From a virus: a stretch of DNA of 25,458 nucleotides. A program made the translations under genes and the position numbers. The stretch is from positions 1-25,458 of IMG/VR virus record IMGVR_UViG_3300028920_000248. The stretch is one strand, 5' to 3'. Position 1 is the stretch's first letter. Each line of letters starts with the position of its first letter. Positions 1 through 7,230 of this stretch are shown in pieces. Under the pieces are notes generated by a model, which worked only from the letters and a program-made list of their open reading frames with translations, was not told the origin of the DNA and made no database searches.

Positions 1-453
1 CTCGCCCGAGAGCGTCAGGGAGTCGCCCTTCACGCCGTAATATTTGTATTGTATCCCACCCTTTTCATGCTCGACGTGGATCGAGGGAAGCGCCGTCCCC
101 ACGGTGACCGGGGTAATGGTATGCTTGTAGGCGGTGAGTTCGGCGTCCTGGGATGAGGAGATGCTGCCAAGGACCAGGGCGGCGAGCCCCGCCAGGGTGT
201 TCGGTTTCGCCTTTGCCTCTTTATACGTCGCCTCGAAGCCTTTCTCGACGAGTTCCTGGTCGTAGCCGTGTTCTTTGCCTGTGACCTCGTCCTTGTCCGT
301 AACGACCGTATCCGGCCAGGACGGTTCAAATTCGTAGCCCTGCATGGAGCAGGCGTTCGCGTCGCTCATCGTCACGCCGGCGTCGTAGGTATCCTCTTTT
401 GTGAACAGCGACATCATGAGGTCCTGGTTCCAGCCTTTTTTTGTGATGGTCAT
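1..453 (-). CDS. Phage major tail tube protein (gpV-like), 3' end missing
   Basis: The 151 codons seen here encode the N-terminal part of a tail tube subunit; the rest lies beyond the left edge. It begins MTITKKGWNQDL, contains an Ala/Leu-rich helix followed by beta-strand-rich segments (YKHTITPVTVG, then IQYKYYGVKGDSLTLSGE), the layout of phage tail tube proteins that polymerise around the tape measure. Its ATG overlaps the TGA of the upstream 54-aa gene by four bases (ATGA), so it is translationally coupled. It is the last of a run of tail genes in the lambda order (Z, FII, U, V), which supports the assignment. Homology is judged by eye; the fold assignment is inference from context plus sequence style. 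Confidence 0.75.
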   Translation of the reverse strand, partial: MTITKKGWNQDLMMSLFTKEDTYDAGVTMSDANACSMQGYEFEPSWPDTVVTDKDEVTGKEHGYDQELVEKGFEATYKEAKAKPNTLAGLAALVLGSISSSQDAELTAYKHTITPVTVGTALPSIHVEHEKGGIQYKYYGVKGDSLTLSGE

Positions 454-614
454 GATTCGGGTTCCTCCTCGTCAGTTTTTCCGTCCTCCTCGACGGGTTC
501 AAAATACCGCGACGGGACCGGAAGGGCCACGTCGTAGACGGCACCGGCCTCGTAGTGAGCGAAGCGCCCGTCGCCGAGGGGGCGTTCATGGCTTATGGTG
601 CAGCGCAGTTTCAT
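450..614 (-). CDS. Small acidic tail-region protein, 54 aa
   Basis: A 54-residue protein starting MKLRCTISHERPLG and ending in a highly acidic tail (VEEDGKTDEEEPES). The ATG at 614 was chosen over an in-frame upstream ATG because it has a GGAGT ribosome site six bases away and the upstream extension would overlap the U-like gene. The middle (FAHYEAGAVYDVALPVPSRYFEP) looks like a small beta domain of the kind found in short head-tail accessory proteins that sit next to the tail tube gene. It ends in an ATGA overlap with the tube gene. No specific function is recognised. Confidence 0.7.
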   Translation of the reverse strand: MKLRCTISHERPLGDGRFAHYEAGAVYDVALPVPSRYFEPVEEDGKTDEEEPES

Positions 615-627
615 GACATACTCCTTT

Positions 628-1086
628 TTACGGTGTCGGTTGTGTATAGGGATCGAACGGCAGCGTCTGGTACGTAATGACAAATTTCAATGAAATGCCG
701 GCGTACTTCTTCCCTCCGTGTTCGATCTCGATCTCTTCATCGTTGAACGGAGCCGTGTCCTCGGCGAGCGTGCTCCACTGGCGGTCGGTGCCGATACAGG
801 TGATCACGTCGGCGATCATCTGGCGGACCAGGGTCGGGGCCTCCTCACCGGAGAGCATCACCACCACCTCGAGAACGAGGCGGTGTTCGTGGGCCCCGAT
901 GGTGACGGCGGCGGCCTCCTCCCGGTCGCGGTACACGATCCCGGGGAGTTCGTCGCCCTCGAGGGACGCCTCGCGCCACTCAAACACGTTGCGGCCGAGC
1001 TGCGAGTTGTAGCCGTTGGCCGTCAGGATGGTCTTCAGCTGCGTGTTGACGGCGTCCATGAGCTGTTGGCGGATCGGAGTCGTCAT
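628..1086 (-). CDS. Tail terminator / minor tail protein U-like
   Basis: A 152-aa protein. The N-terminus has an amphipathic helix (IRQQLMDAVNTQLKTIL) of the type seen in lambda gpU and related tail terminators, which cap the growing tail tube and join it to the head. The rest alternates beta strands and ends with FVITYQTLPFDPYTQ, matching the family habit of closing with a strand such as 'Y.T...'. Its start overlaps the stop of the FII-like gene by four bases. Position between FII-like and tube genes is the canonical lambda position for U. Sequence similarity to U is weak, so the name rests on fold pattern and order. Confidence 0.7.
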   Translation of the reverse strand: MTTPIRQQLMDAVNTQLKTILTANGYNSQLGRNVFEWREASLEGDELPGIVYRDREEAAAVTIGAHEHRLVLEVVVMLSGEEAPTLVRQMIADVITCIGTDRQWSTLAEDTAPFNDEEIEIEHGGKKYAGISLKFVITYQTLPFDPYTQPTP

Positions 1087-1403
1087 ATCGCGTCCTCCGA
1101 GAGTACCAGGATTGTTACACCCGTGCCGTCAGGGTGTATCCCCGTGATGTACCAGGTCGTCCCCTCGCGGAGGATCGTCTCATTTTTCCGGACACCGGCA
1201 ACGTCGGCAGACTTTACCTGGATCTGTGGCGCCGTCGCCTCAACTGACCCCGTGGCGGGGTTCAGCGCTTCGAATGCCGCATCGTAGATGCCGTTGACCG
1301 CCTTCGCGTAGCCGTAGCGGTTTGTGTAGGTCACCTCGTCGGCGAATTCGTCGGTATCGAACATGCAGTCCAGATCCGTGAGGAGATCGGCCTTGAGCGT
1401 CAT
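1083..1403 (-). CDS. Head-tail joining protein FII-like
   Basis: 106 aa. Lambda gpFII sits on the bottom of the portal complex and forms the attachment site for the tail. The protein shows the same architecture: a short helical start with FD (DLDCMFDTDEFADEVTY), a strand giving VNGIYDAAFEA, an extended loop, then QIQVKSADV, a basic turn (GVRKNETIL) and paired strands TTWYITGIHPDGTGVTILVLSE. The arrangement 'V.G.(F/Y)D' then 'L.GTTW.(V/I)..I.PD..G...L.L' is typical of FII and related joiners. Both ends overlap their neighbours by ATGA, so the four genes from Z to U are translationally coupled. In lambda FII precedes Z; here it follows it. Confidence 0.78.
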   Translation of the reverse strand: MTLKADLLTDLDCMFDTDEFADEVTYTNRYGYAKAVNGIYDAAFEALNPATGSVEATAPQIQVKSADVAGVRKNETILREGTTWYITGIHPDGTGVTILVLSEDAI

Positions 1404-2005
1404 TTCTTGCCTCCCCAGTGTTTTGTGTAGTAGTTCAATTCTTGCTGCACGATCTGCCGCCCCTTCGTCCGGGTGATCGCCTCGGCGGCCTTGACGCCCT
1501 CTTTTTCGAACATCTTCGCCACCCCGACGGAGTAGCGCTCGCGGATCGGGAGCGATGCCTTCCCCTCACGGGTAAAGACGCCGACGTGCCCCGAAGCCAT
1601 ACGCCCGATAAAGGCGTGCGGCACCTTTTTCCGGCCGCCCTGTTTCATGACCTTCACTGTCACGGGGGTGCGCCGCTTGACAGCGACCCCTGCCTGGGGT
1701 TTCGGCTCCACGGGCCGGGCGGCGAACTTGTAGAGCGGGATCGAGGACCCCGTCGCCGCGATCCGGGCGAAGTGCCGCCCCTCGCGTGATTTCGTCCCTC
1801 GTGCCGCTCTGTGCAGCACGAGCGAGCCCTTGAGATCCTTCTGCTTAATATTGTACTTTTTCGTGATCGCCCTTTTCGTCTGCGTTATCCCCTGGGCGCC
1901 GATCTTGTTGAGGGCCGACACGGTGGCTCGCTCCACCAGTTCGGGACAATGTGAGAGTCTTCCCGTGACGTGCTCAATGCCGTCGATTCTGGTAATATGG
2001 ATCAT
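1400..2005 (-). CDS. Minor tail protein Z-like (gpZ family)
   Basis: 201 aa, basic. Lambda gpZ completes the tail so that it becomes competent to join heads. The protein has the gpZ-like layout: N-terminal helix region 'VERATVSALNKIGAQGITQTKRAITKKYNIKQKDLKG', a beta-rich middle (FARIAATGSSIPLYKFAARP), a basic stretch, 'HAFIGRMASGHVGVFTREGK' and 'LPIRERYSVGVAKMF', which are recognisable signatures of the Minor_tail_Z family. The ATG at 2005 overlaps the TGA of the TraR-like gene; an upstream in-frame ATG would add 34 residues that are just the shadow of that gene. No defects seen. Confidence 0.85.
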   Translation of the reverse strand: MIHITRIDGIEHVTGRLSHCPELVERATVSALNKIGAQGITQTKRAITKKYNIKQKDLKGSLVLHRAARGTKSREGRHFARIAATGSSIPLYKFAARPVEPKPQAGVAVKRRTPVTVKVMKQGGRKKVPHAFIGRMASGHVGVFTREGKASLPIRERYSVGVAKMFEKEGVKAAEAITRTKGRQIVQQELNYYTKHWGGKK

Positions 2006-2223
2006 CGCCGGCCCCTTTCGTGCCGCGCTTGGCAGCGGACACACCGGACGGCGCCGGGTACCCGTTCGAGACGTGCCGAAGGAATCGGTCGCTCGCAGTC
2101 CACACAACAGCGGTGGCCGTCGATCACGAGCGCCTCGGGCGCTTCCTGTTGCGAGAGCTGCCGGGTAAGGGCGTCCCGCTGAAACCGTGCGGCATAATCC
2201 TGGGCGCGGTCGATGGTGTCCAC
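2002..2223 (-). CDS. TraR/DksA-type C4 zinc-finger protein
   Basis: 73 aa. The C-terminal half, CCVDCERPIPSARLERV then CVRCQ, is the TraR/DksA zinc-finger pattern (C-x2-C ... C-x2-C) found in small phage proteins that can bind RNA polymerase through its secondary channel and change promoter choice. The N-terminus is a short helix (IDRAQDYAARFQRDALTRQL). I start it at GTG 2223, which has AGGAGG six bases upstream inside the end of the holin gene; no in-frame ATG with a ribosome site is available. It overlaps the Z-like gene by ATGA. In many phages this gene lies next to lysis or tail genes, as here. Its effect on transcription is inference. Confidence 0.85.
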   Translation of the reverse strand: MDTIDRAQDYAARFQRDALTRQLSQQEAPEALVIDGHRCCVDCERPIPSARLERVPGAVRCVRCQARHERGRR

Positions 2224-2224
2224 A

Positions 2225-2635
2225 TCATGCCTCCTTCTTGACGATTTTTTGTACACCGTAGTACAGAAAAAAGAAGCCGATGACCGTCACGGCCATCCAG
2301 TCAAATTTCATGGCGATGGCGAACTCCTTGATTGCTACCACCAGATCGCGCTTTCCCAGTACCAGGAGCACCACACCGGTATTGAGAAGCAGGAGAAACT
2401 CGCCCACGATCGCCCAGGCAATGGCCCTCCGGGTAATCGACCGGATGGAATTCTCCGTCGCCAGGACCTTCTGCACGTCAAGCCAGAGGCGCCCCGCCTC
2501 GAGGCCGACCTGGGCCTTTTCCTGATCGGTAAAAAAAGCGTTGTCAATAAGGCCGCCCTTCCCGACGGCGCCGGAGACGGCGTCGCTGACGTTTTCCACG
2601 ATCTTTTTCGTCCCGAATAAGCTCATGAATCCCAT
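2225..2635 (-). CDS. Holin with three membrane segments (GTA-holin type)
   Basis: 136 aa. The start GFMSLFGTKKIVENVSDAVSG followed by a helix with 'LIDNAFFTDQEKAQ' and then hydrophobic helices (AIAWAIVGEFLLLLNTGVVLLVL; WMAVTVIGFFFLYYGV) matches the 'Holin of 3TMs' family first seen in gene transfer agents. Holins make inner-membrane lesions that let the endolysin reach the wall. The ATG directly follows the stop of the endolysin gene (TAA ATG), and the C-terminus ends in lysines (KIVKKEA) that would stay cytoplasmic. Adjacent M15 endolysin supports the role. Confidence 0.82.
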   Translation of the reverse strand: MGFMSLFGTKKIVENVSDAVSGAVGKGGLIDNAFFTDQEKAQVGLEAGRLWLDVQKVLATENSIRSITRRAIAWAIVGEFLLLLNTGVVLLVLGKRDLVVAIKEFAIAMKFDWMAVTVIGFFFLYYGVQKIVKKEA

Positions 2636-3106
2636 TTACTCATCCTCCCTGAGTTCAAAGTGCGGCAGATCGTCGAAAGTCTGATCGTGCAACAGGGTGT
2701 CATTGTCCCAGTCGCCGCCCCAGCGGAGCTTGATCCCCAGGGCGTGGGCGCACCCCATAACGAAGCCGCCGAAGTAGTACCACCGGCAGAGGGTCTTGAT
2801 GTGGCGCGACGCCGTCGGGGAGTTCCGAAGCGACGCCATGACACTCTCATCGGGCCAGTCCACGTTTTTCCTCTCCGGATTATAGGGCCCGGCGTCAACG
2901 GCTCGTGACGGTTCGGCGTTGTGGTTGCTCTCCGGCCAGCGGCACCGCGTGCGCCCCTGGCGAAACGCCTGCTCCTGGAGTTTCTCTGACCGGTGACCGC
3001 AGAGGATCGTGTGATCGAACGCCAGGATTACCACCGCAAAGAGTTTCTGGAGAGCCAGCTCACAGGTGGCGAGGCGACGTTTCGAGGTCTCCGAGTAGTG
3101 AGCCAT
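2636..3106 (-). CDS. Endolysin, L-alanyl-D-glutamate peptidase (M15 family)
   Basis: 156 aa. Zinc-dependent peptidase that cuts the L-Ala-D-Glu bond of peptidoglycan stem peptides at lysis. The family motifs are visible: HTILCGHRS at residues 32-40, SNHNAEPSRAVD (His62 and Asp71 as zinc ligands) and the terminal DLPHFEL, where Asp146 would be catalytic and His149 the third zinc ligand, as in the T5 endolysin. An insertion at residues 78-112 carries a short hydrophobic stretch but no clear signal peptide, so release would depend on the neighbouring holin. A GGGAGT ribosome site lies just before ATG 3106. Confidence 0.88.
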   Translation of the reverse strand: MAHYSETSKRRLATCELALQKLFAVVILAFDHTILCGHRSEKLQEQAFRQGRTRCRWPESNHNAEPSRAVDAGPYNPERKNVDWPDESVMASLRNSPTASRHIKTLCRWYYFGGFVMGCAHALGIKLRWGGDWDNDTLLHDQTFDDLPHFELREDE

Positions 3107-3108
3107 GG

Positions 3109-3378
3109 TTACTCCCTTTTTCCATTCAGGGTCGTTTTAATTTCGGTTATGTCTTGGGAGAGATCTCCGAGCAGGTCCCCTTGCTTTTCCAATGCCTCCC
3201 GGGTTCTCTGAAACTCACGGTTTCCCGATTCGAGGAGTTGGTCCATCCGCTTGCAGTGCTCGCGCCAGGTCTCTTTTGAGACTTTCTGGTCGAGCTGTTT
3301 GAACACGATGTCGAACATCTTCCAAAGTATTCCGACCGTGACCACTCCGCCAAAACACCCGCCGATGATTTCCCACAT
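3109..3378 (-). CDS. Small membrane-anchored coiled-coil protein in the lysis cassette
   Basis: 89 aa. One N-terminal hydrophobic segment (residues 1-21, rich in Gly/Val/Ile) followed by a long charged helix with heptad-like leucines (WREHCKRMDQLLES, then REALEKQGDLLGDLSQDITEIKTTL). It lies immediately upstream of the endolysin with only two bases between, in the same operon. The shape is that of an inner-membrane spanin component or a holin accessory protein, but there is no recognisable partner lipoprotein overlapping it. I therefore leave the function open. GAGG lies six to seven bases before the ATG. Confidence 0.72.
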   Translation of the reverse strand: MWEIIGGCFGGVVTVGILWKMFDIVFKQLDQKVSKETWREHCKRMDQLLESGNREFQRTREALEKQGDLLGDLSQDITEIKTTLNGKRE

Positions 3379-3405
3379 AATTGCCCTCGCTCCGCATTGA
3401 GAGGA

Positions 3406-3768
3406 TTACTTCTTTTTTTCTGCTTTAGCTTCCGCTTCGTTCGCCTCTTTCGCTTGCAACTTATCTTCGAGACCAAGGGCGTAATCGGTAGCCTCTTTCA
3501 GTTTACTCTGGAGTTCCGCGTTCTCCACCTGGAGCGACTCGATCACGTTCGAGGTGTCAGCGCTGGCGCCGGCCTCGATCCGGGCGGCCAGGGCGTTACG
3601 GGCTTTCATGGCGTCTACTTCGTTGCTGTACGTTCCGGCGTCGATGGTCTTCGCCCCCATGCTGACTTGCACGACAAAGCGGCTGGTGTTGCGCCGGGCC
3701 GATTCGACGACGTCGATCGTGTTGATCTTCTCGGCAATGACGAGTTGTCTTCCAATTTCAATAAACAT
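3406..3768 (-). CDS. Unknown phage protein with C-terminal coiled coil
   Basis: 120 aa. Residues 1-65 read like a small beta-rich domain (MFIEIGRQLVIAEKINTI, then SRFVVQVSMGAKTI, then NEVDAMKARNALAAR), and residues 70-120 form a Lys/Glu/Ala-rich coiled coil ending in KAEKKK. It occupies the position of lambda FI, right after the capsid gene, but does not look like FI in sequence. It follows the strong hairpin at 3789-3818, so its level may be set separately from the capsid gene. AGGAGT precedes ATG 3768. No function assigned. Confidence 0.7.
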   Translation of the reverse strand: MFIEIGRQLVIAEKINTIDVVESARRNTSRFVVQVSMGAKTIDAGTYSNEVDAMKARNALAARIEAGASADTSNVIESLQVENAELQSKLKEATDYALGLEDKLQAKEANEAEAKAEKKK

Positions 3769-3788
3769 AATGACTCCTTTTACATAAA

Positions 3789-3818
3789 GACCGGGCGGCC
3801 CGAAGGCCGCGCACGGTC
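3789..3818 (-). terminator. UUCG-loop hairpin after the capsid gene
   Basis: On the minus strand the RNA forms a six-base-pair stem GCGGCC/GGCCGC closed by a UUCG tetraloop (plus-strand 3795-3810), with flanking GACCG/CGGTC able to extend it. A short TTTAT follows rather than a long T-run, so it is probably a partial terminator or an mRNA-stabilising 3' end that keeps capsid expression above the genes downstream. Confidence 0.6.
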
Positions 3819-3828
3819 GTATGCCGGT

Positions 3829-4830
3829 TTAAATGGTGGTGACGTTACCGAACAGGTATACGCAGGCCGCGGCGATATCGCTGACGGCGTTGCCTGAGCT
3901 GTCGTACGACTTCATCAGGCATTCGTCGACGTGGTGGCGCACCCTGAAGATGTCGGAGCGGGTCTGCTCTTCGCGGTACTGCTCGACGATGGGGTTCTCG
4001 GGACTATCTTCCGTCCAGAGGAAGGTAAACCCGAGGCCTGGCTCTGCGAAATCCTCTTTATTGGCAATCTTGACGAGGGCCGCGTACTCATTGCTCCACA
4101 TATCGGCGATCGAGGCGTCGAGGCCCCGGCCCGCGGAGTCGTACACCGCCCCGCCGATGAGGACCTGGGGAACGTTGAGGACGGCGGCGAGCTGCTGCGA
4201 TGACATACGGTTGATGTCCAAGCCCGGGAAGGTGTACTTCAGGCGGTTGACGATCTGATCGCAGTTTTTTAGATCTTGAAACGTCGAATAGGCAATTACC
4301 AGGGCATCAGGAAGCATCCCGCAGGCACTCCGGAACGAGAGGACGCCGTCGTTGACGTCGTCGATCGGCACCGCGTTCGTGGCATCGTCCCATTCGTGGG
4401 TGATCGCGTTGGCCGAAAAATAGGTCTCGCTGAAGAGTATATCGGCGATCCGCTTCTCCTGCCGTTTGAGGATATGGTTCATGCCGCGTTTTGTGGCGAC
4501 AAAGTCGGCCATCCCCGGTGCCTCGCGGTCGAGGAGCTTCCGTTCCGCGTCATCGACGGGTTCCTCCCACCCCTTCTCAGAGGTGGAAAACTTGCCCCGT
4601 TCGTACTCCCAGTCACCCCGGTTGTACCGGCCGCGGGGGGCGCGGTTGACGTCGGGGAGCTTCATGAGCGCCTCTTTCGGAATCACCGGATACGAGGCGG
4701 CCTGCAGGGATGTTGGGAATACCGGCATCAACTGGGTGCCGATGAGCCCCATCGTGGCCCCCTCGGCGTACTCGAGAACGGCGATGCCGAGGTCGGGGCG
4801 ATATATTGCAGCGTCAGATTTTGCTCTCAT
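3829..4830 (-). CDS. Major capsid protein (lambda gpE family)
   Basis: 333 aa, close to the 341 aa of lambda gpE. Recognisable family features are the N-terminal region before a long stretch on nucleocapsid folding (FPTSLQAASYPVIPKEALMKL), the 'REAPGMADFVATKRGMNHILKRQEKRIADILF' helix corresponding to the spine helix of the HK97 fold, 'SACGMLPDALVIAYSTFQDLKN' and the 'ADMWSNEYAALVKIAN' segment near the C-terminal domain. It forms the icosahedral shell. AGGAGG is ten bases before the ATG. Gene order D-like, E-like directly after the protease is canonical. It is followed by a stable hairpin. Confidence 0.92.
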   Translation of the reverse strand: MRAKSDAAIYRPDLGIAVLEYAEGATMGLIGTQLMPVFPTSLQAASYPVIPKEALMKLPDVNRAPRGRYNRGDWEYERGKFSTSEKGWEEPVDDAERKLLDREAPGMADFVATKRGMNHILKRQEKRIADILFSETYFSANAITHEWDDATNAVPIDDVNDGVLSFRSACGMLPDALVIAYSTFQDLKNCDQIVNRLKYTFPGLDINRMSSQQLAAVLNVPQVLIGGAVYDSAGRGLDASIADMWSNEYAALVKIANKEDFAEPGLGFTFLWTEDSPENPIVEQYREEQTRSDIFRVRHHVDECLMKSYDSSGNAVSDIAAACVYLFGNVTTI

Positions 4831-4849
4831 TGATTTTGTACCTCCTTTC

Positions 4850-5815
4850 CTATGCTATGGCCAAACACTGCGCCGTGTATTCGATCCAGACACCGTAAAT
4901 GTAGACGGCGTCGCCATCGTTCGTCCCGCCCAAGGCCAGAATGACCGACATGGTTCCCGGAGCCGCGAGGACGCCGTCGGCACCGCAGGTAAAGACCAGC
5001 TCCGAGGCCGCCTCGGTGATTGTCTGGGCGGCGGTGTCCTGGATATCGGCATTCGCCGTATCACCGGCTGCACAGGGGTACACCTCGCAGTCGAGGGTCA
5101 GGACGTCGTTGTCGGCCGCCTTGCCCGTCAGGACGTGGATGGTGATGTCGGCCGAATCGTCGAGATCCTGGGGTACCGGGACGCTAAAACCGAGCGATTC
5201 GCCGGAGGAGCAATTCACCGGAATGTTGATCACCTGCTCCTTGTTGGCGAGCTGCGCGATCCCCGCAACGGTGGTCGCCTGTTTGGTGAGCACAGTCCCG
5301 TCTTCCATCGTGATAGCTCCCAGTGGTATCGGGATCGTCTTCTCTGCGTTGAGTAGCGCCTCATAGATCTCCGCGAGGGCGGCTTCGACGGTGGCCGCGG
5401 CCGTGTACTCTTCCGAATCGGCGATCGAGACGGTGGCCGCTGTGGTCGATTTCACATTCCAGGGCGCCACTTCGATATGCTGCCCTTCGGCACCCGCCTC
5501 AAGGGAGATCCCCTGGGCGGTACCACTTGAAGCATCGGAGACCTTCCCGTCATCGGCGCCGTAGAGGACGGTCCCGCGGGCAATCGCCGAGTCAATGGTG
5601 CACTCGATCTCGAAGGTACCGGGGTAGGTGTTCAGGCGACAGGCCACGAGTGTTCCGCTTGCCACGGCGTACTCGGTCACTCCGATATAATCCTCGCCGG
5701 CGTCGGCGTAGACAACCTCGGGCGGCGTGGTCGTGGTTCCGGATTTGATCTTCACCCGGCGCCGCGCCGCGAGTGCTTCGCCGGCATAAAATGTCTTAAC
5801 TCCTTCGTTCCACAT
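4850..5815 (-). CDS. Head decoration protein (DUF2190-like) with an extra C-terminal domain
   Basis: 321 aa. Residues 1-115 look like the short beta-barrel capsid cement proteins (DUF2190/gpD-like): FYAGEALAARRRVKIKSG, YIGVTEYAVASGTLVACRLN, then IARGTVLYGADDGKVSD. Residues 125-150 form a linker helix (EEYTAAATVEAALAEIYEALLN). The remaining 170 residues are Thr/Ala/Asp-rich beta strands ending in AVYIYGVWIEYTAQCLAIA, the pattern of a beta-sandwich carried on many phage surface proteins. Lambda gpD has only 110 aa, so this is a decoration protein with an added outer domain. GAGGAGG precedes the ATG; TAG is the stop codon. Confidence 0.8.
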   Translation of the reverse strand: MWNEGVKTFYAGEALAARRRVKIKSGTTTTPPEVVYADAGEDYIGVTEYAVASGTLVACRLNTYPGTFEIECTIDSAIARGTVLYGADDGKVSDASSGTAQGISLEAGAEGQHIEVAPWNVKSTTAATVSIADSEEYTAAATVEAALAEIYEALLNAEKTIPIPLGAITMEDGTVLTKQATTVAGIAQLANKEQVINIPVNCSSGESLGFSVPVPQDLDDSADITIHVLTGKAADNDVLTLDCEVYPCAAGDTANADIQDTAAQTITEAASELVFTCGADGVLAAPGTMSVILALGGTNDGDAVYIYGVWIEYTAQCLAIA

Positions 5816-5838
5816 AGTGTTGTTCCTCCTCTCGGCGT

Positions 5839-6306
5839 TTAGTTCATCTTGGCGACGTAGGCCGCGTGAGCCGCCGGGTTTTTCCGGAGCACGGCCTTCA
5901 TGGCGTCGGTTTTCGTTCCGCCGTTAACGGCCTGGTACTCTTCCACAAGGGTCATAAAGTCCTTGCCCCCCTCGTCCAGTGTTCCGGTGCCGGGGTTCTG
6001 TTGCCCCGTTTCCTTAATGGCGGCGAGCATCTGGTCCATCTTCTTCGCTTCGGCTGTCTGCGCCGGAGCGCTGTTTTCGGGCACCACGGCCTCGTACTGA
6101 TCGACAGTAATTCCGGAATTGACAATCCCGGTAAACTTCTCACCTGCGTCAGCGCCGAAATGAACGCCGGCCAGGCCGAGGACACGGTCGCGTTCCTGTG
6201 TCACGGCGGCGTCAACGTCGACACTGCTTTTCCCCTCTTCGCGGAGCTGTGCTGCAAAGTCAGGATACTCGGCTACGAGCGCCGCGAGGGTCTCAAATCG
6301 TTCCAT
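5839..6306 (-). CDS. Internal in-frame start giving a separate scaffold protein (Nu3-like)
   Basis: Inside the protease gene an AAGGAG lies six bases before an in-frame ATG at 6306. Translation from there would give a 155-aa protein beginning MERFETLAALVAEYPDFAAQ and covering exactly the scaffold domain, helical and acidic and ending KNPAAHAAYVAKMN. Lambda makes its scaffold Nu3 the same way, from an internal start in gene C. The ribosome site and its placement at the domain border are seen directly; the use of the start is inference from the lambda precedent. Confidence 0.75.
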   Translation of the reverse strand: MERFETLAALVAEYPDFAAQLREEGKSSVDVDAAVTQERDRVLGLAGVHFGADAGEKFTGIVNSGITVDQYEAVVPENSAPAQTAEAKKMDQMLAAIKETGQQNPGTGTLDEGGKDFMTLVEEYQAVNGGTKTDAMKAVLRKNPAAHAAYVAKMN

Positions 6307-7230
6307 GTGTTTCTCCTTTCCAGGGAGTATCCCCCTAGTTGATATATTCCGGGCGCCCGGACGTGCGGACGCCGAAAGTGCTGCTTGAATGGCATCATCG
6401 AGGGTGCCGATCTCGTCGGCCAGGCCGGCAGTTATAGCGGTTTTTCCCCAATAGAGGGCGGCTTCGGTACCCCGGACGGATGCCTCCTTCAGGCCGCGGT
6501 TTCGCGCGACGGCCTGCACAAAGAGGTCATAGTGGTGGGTAATCATATCTATGCCGACCTGGTAGGCCTCTTCGGTAAGGGGGCCGTGGGGTGAAAAATC
6601 ATTTTTCCGGGCGCCGGCATAGAGGGTGGTAACCTTGAAGCCTTCTCTCTCCTCGTATTGGGACTGGTCCATGTGTTTGGCGATGACACCGATGGAACCG
6701 GCGCCACTTGATTCGGTCAAGAATATCCTTTCCGCCGCTGAGGCAATGTAGTAGGCCGCGGAGAAGGCGTCTCCCGCGACGGCGGCGTAGATCGGTTTTG
6801 TTCCCCGCGCCTCGTAGATCTCCTGGGCGAGTTCACCGGCCCCATGAACTTCCCCGCCGGGAGAGTCGATGTGCAAAACAACTGCCGAAATGTCGTTGCT
6901 CGCCATCGCTTTCCGAAAGGCATTCTGGACGAAGAGATAGCTTGTCATACCGGAATGGGAATACATGAGGGTGTGGCGATGAACCAGCGTGTCGTGAACG
7001 GGCACAATAGCCACGGTATCGGGCCTGCTTCCGGGCTGTCGGTCGCCACTCCGGGCTTCTGCCGGGAGCTTGTATTTCTCCGGCGCATCGTCTGCCAGGG
7101 TCTTGGGGATATCCACACCAAGGCGGTCCCTGAGAGCCACGAGAATGACGTTGAGCTTCGGCTCATAAATCATGAGAGGAACATTGAAGATCCGTGACAT
7201 GATCAGAGGTATTGGGTTATTTTTCATCAT
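5839..7230 (-). CDS. Prohead protease fused to scaffold (S49 family, lambda gpC/Nu3 type)
   Basis: About 463 aa. Residues 70-290 are a ClpP-fold S49 peptidase: IDSPGGEVHGAGEL, GDAFSAAYYIAS with the nucleophile near Ser157, and YAGARKNDFSPHGPLT with the general-base Lys near 209. Residues 305-463 are an Ala/Glu/Gln-rich scaffold. In lambda-type phages the enzyme processes the portal and degrades the scaffold inside the prohead. Two tandem ATGs (7230, 7227) follow GAGGAG; the second has the better spacing, so the start is uncertain by one residue. The 5' end overlaps the portal gene by 14 bases. A longer upstream open frame is only the shadow of the portal gene. Confidence 0.9.
   Translation of the reverse strand: MMKNNPIPLIMSRIFNVPLMIYEPKLNVILVALRDRLGVDIPKTLADDAPEKYKLPAEARSGDRQPGSRPDTVAIVPVHDTLVHRHTLMYSHSGMTSYLFVQNAFRKAMASNDISAVVLHIDSPGGEVHGAGELAQEIYEARGTKPIYAAVAGDAFSAAYYIASAAERIFLTESSGAGSIGVIAKHMDQSQYEEREGFKVTTLYAGARKNDFSPHGPLTEEAYQVGIDMITHHYDLFVQAVARNRGLKEASVRGTEAALYWGKTAITAGLADEIGTLDDAIQAALSASARPGARNISTRGILPGKEKHMERFETLAALVAEYPDFAAQLREEGKSSVDVDAAVTQERDRVLGLAGVHFGADAGEKFTGIVNSGITVDQYEAVVPENSAPAQTAEAKKMDQMLAAIKETGQQNPGTGTLDEGGKDFMTLVEEYQAVNGGTKTDAMKAVLRKNPAAHAAYVAKMN

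Noticed and set aside
4276-5356. Long open frames on the plus strand opposite the capsid and decoration genes (also opposite the portal, terminase and tail genes)
   Set aside because: They lie opposite strongly supported phage genes in GC-rich sequence, where antisense frames stay open by composition, and have no family features or ribosome sites.
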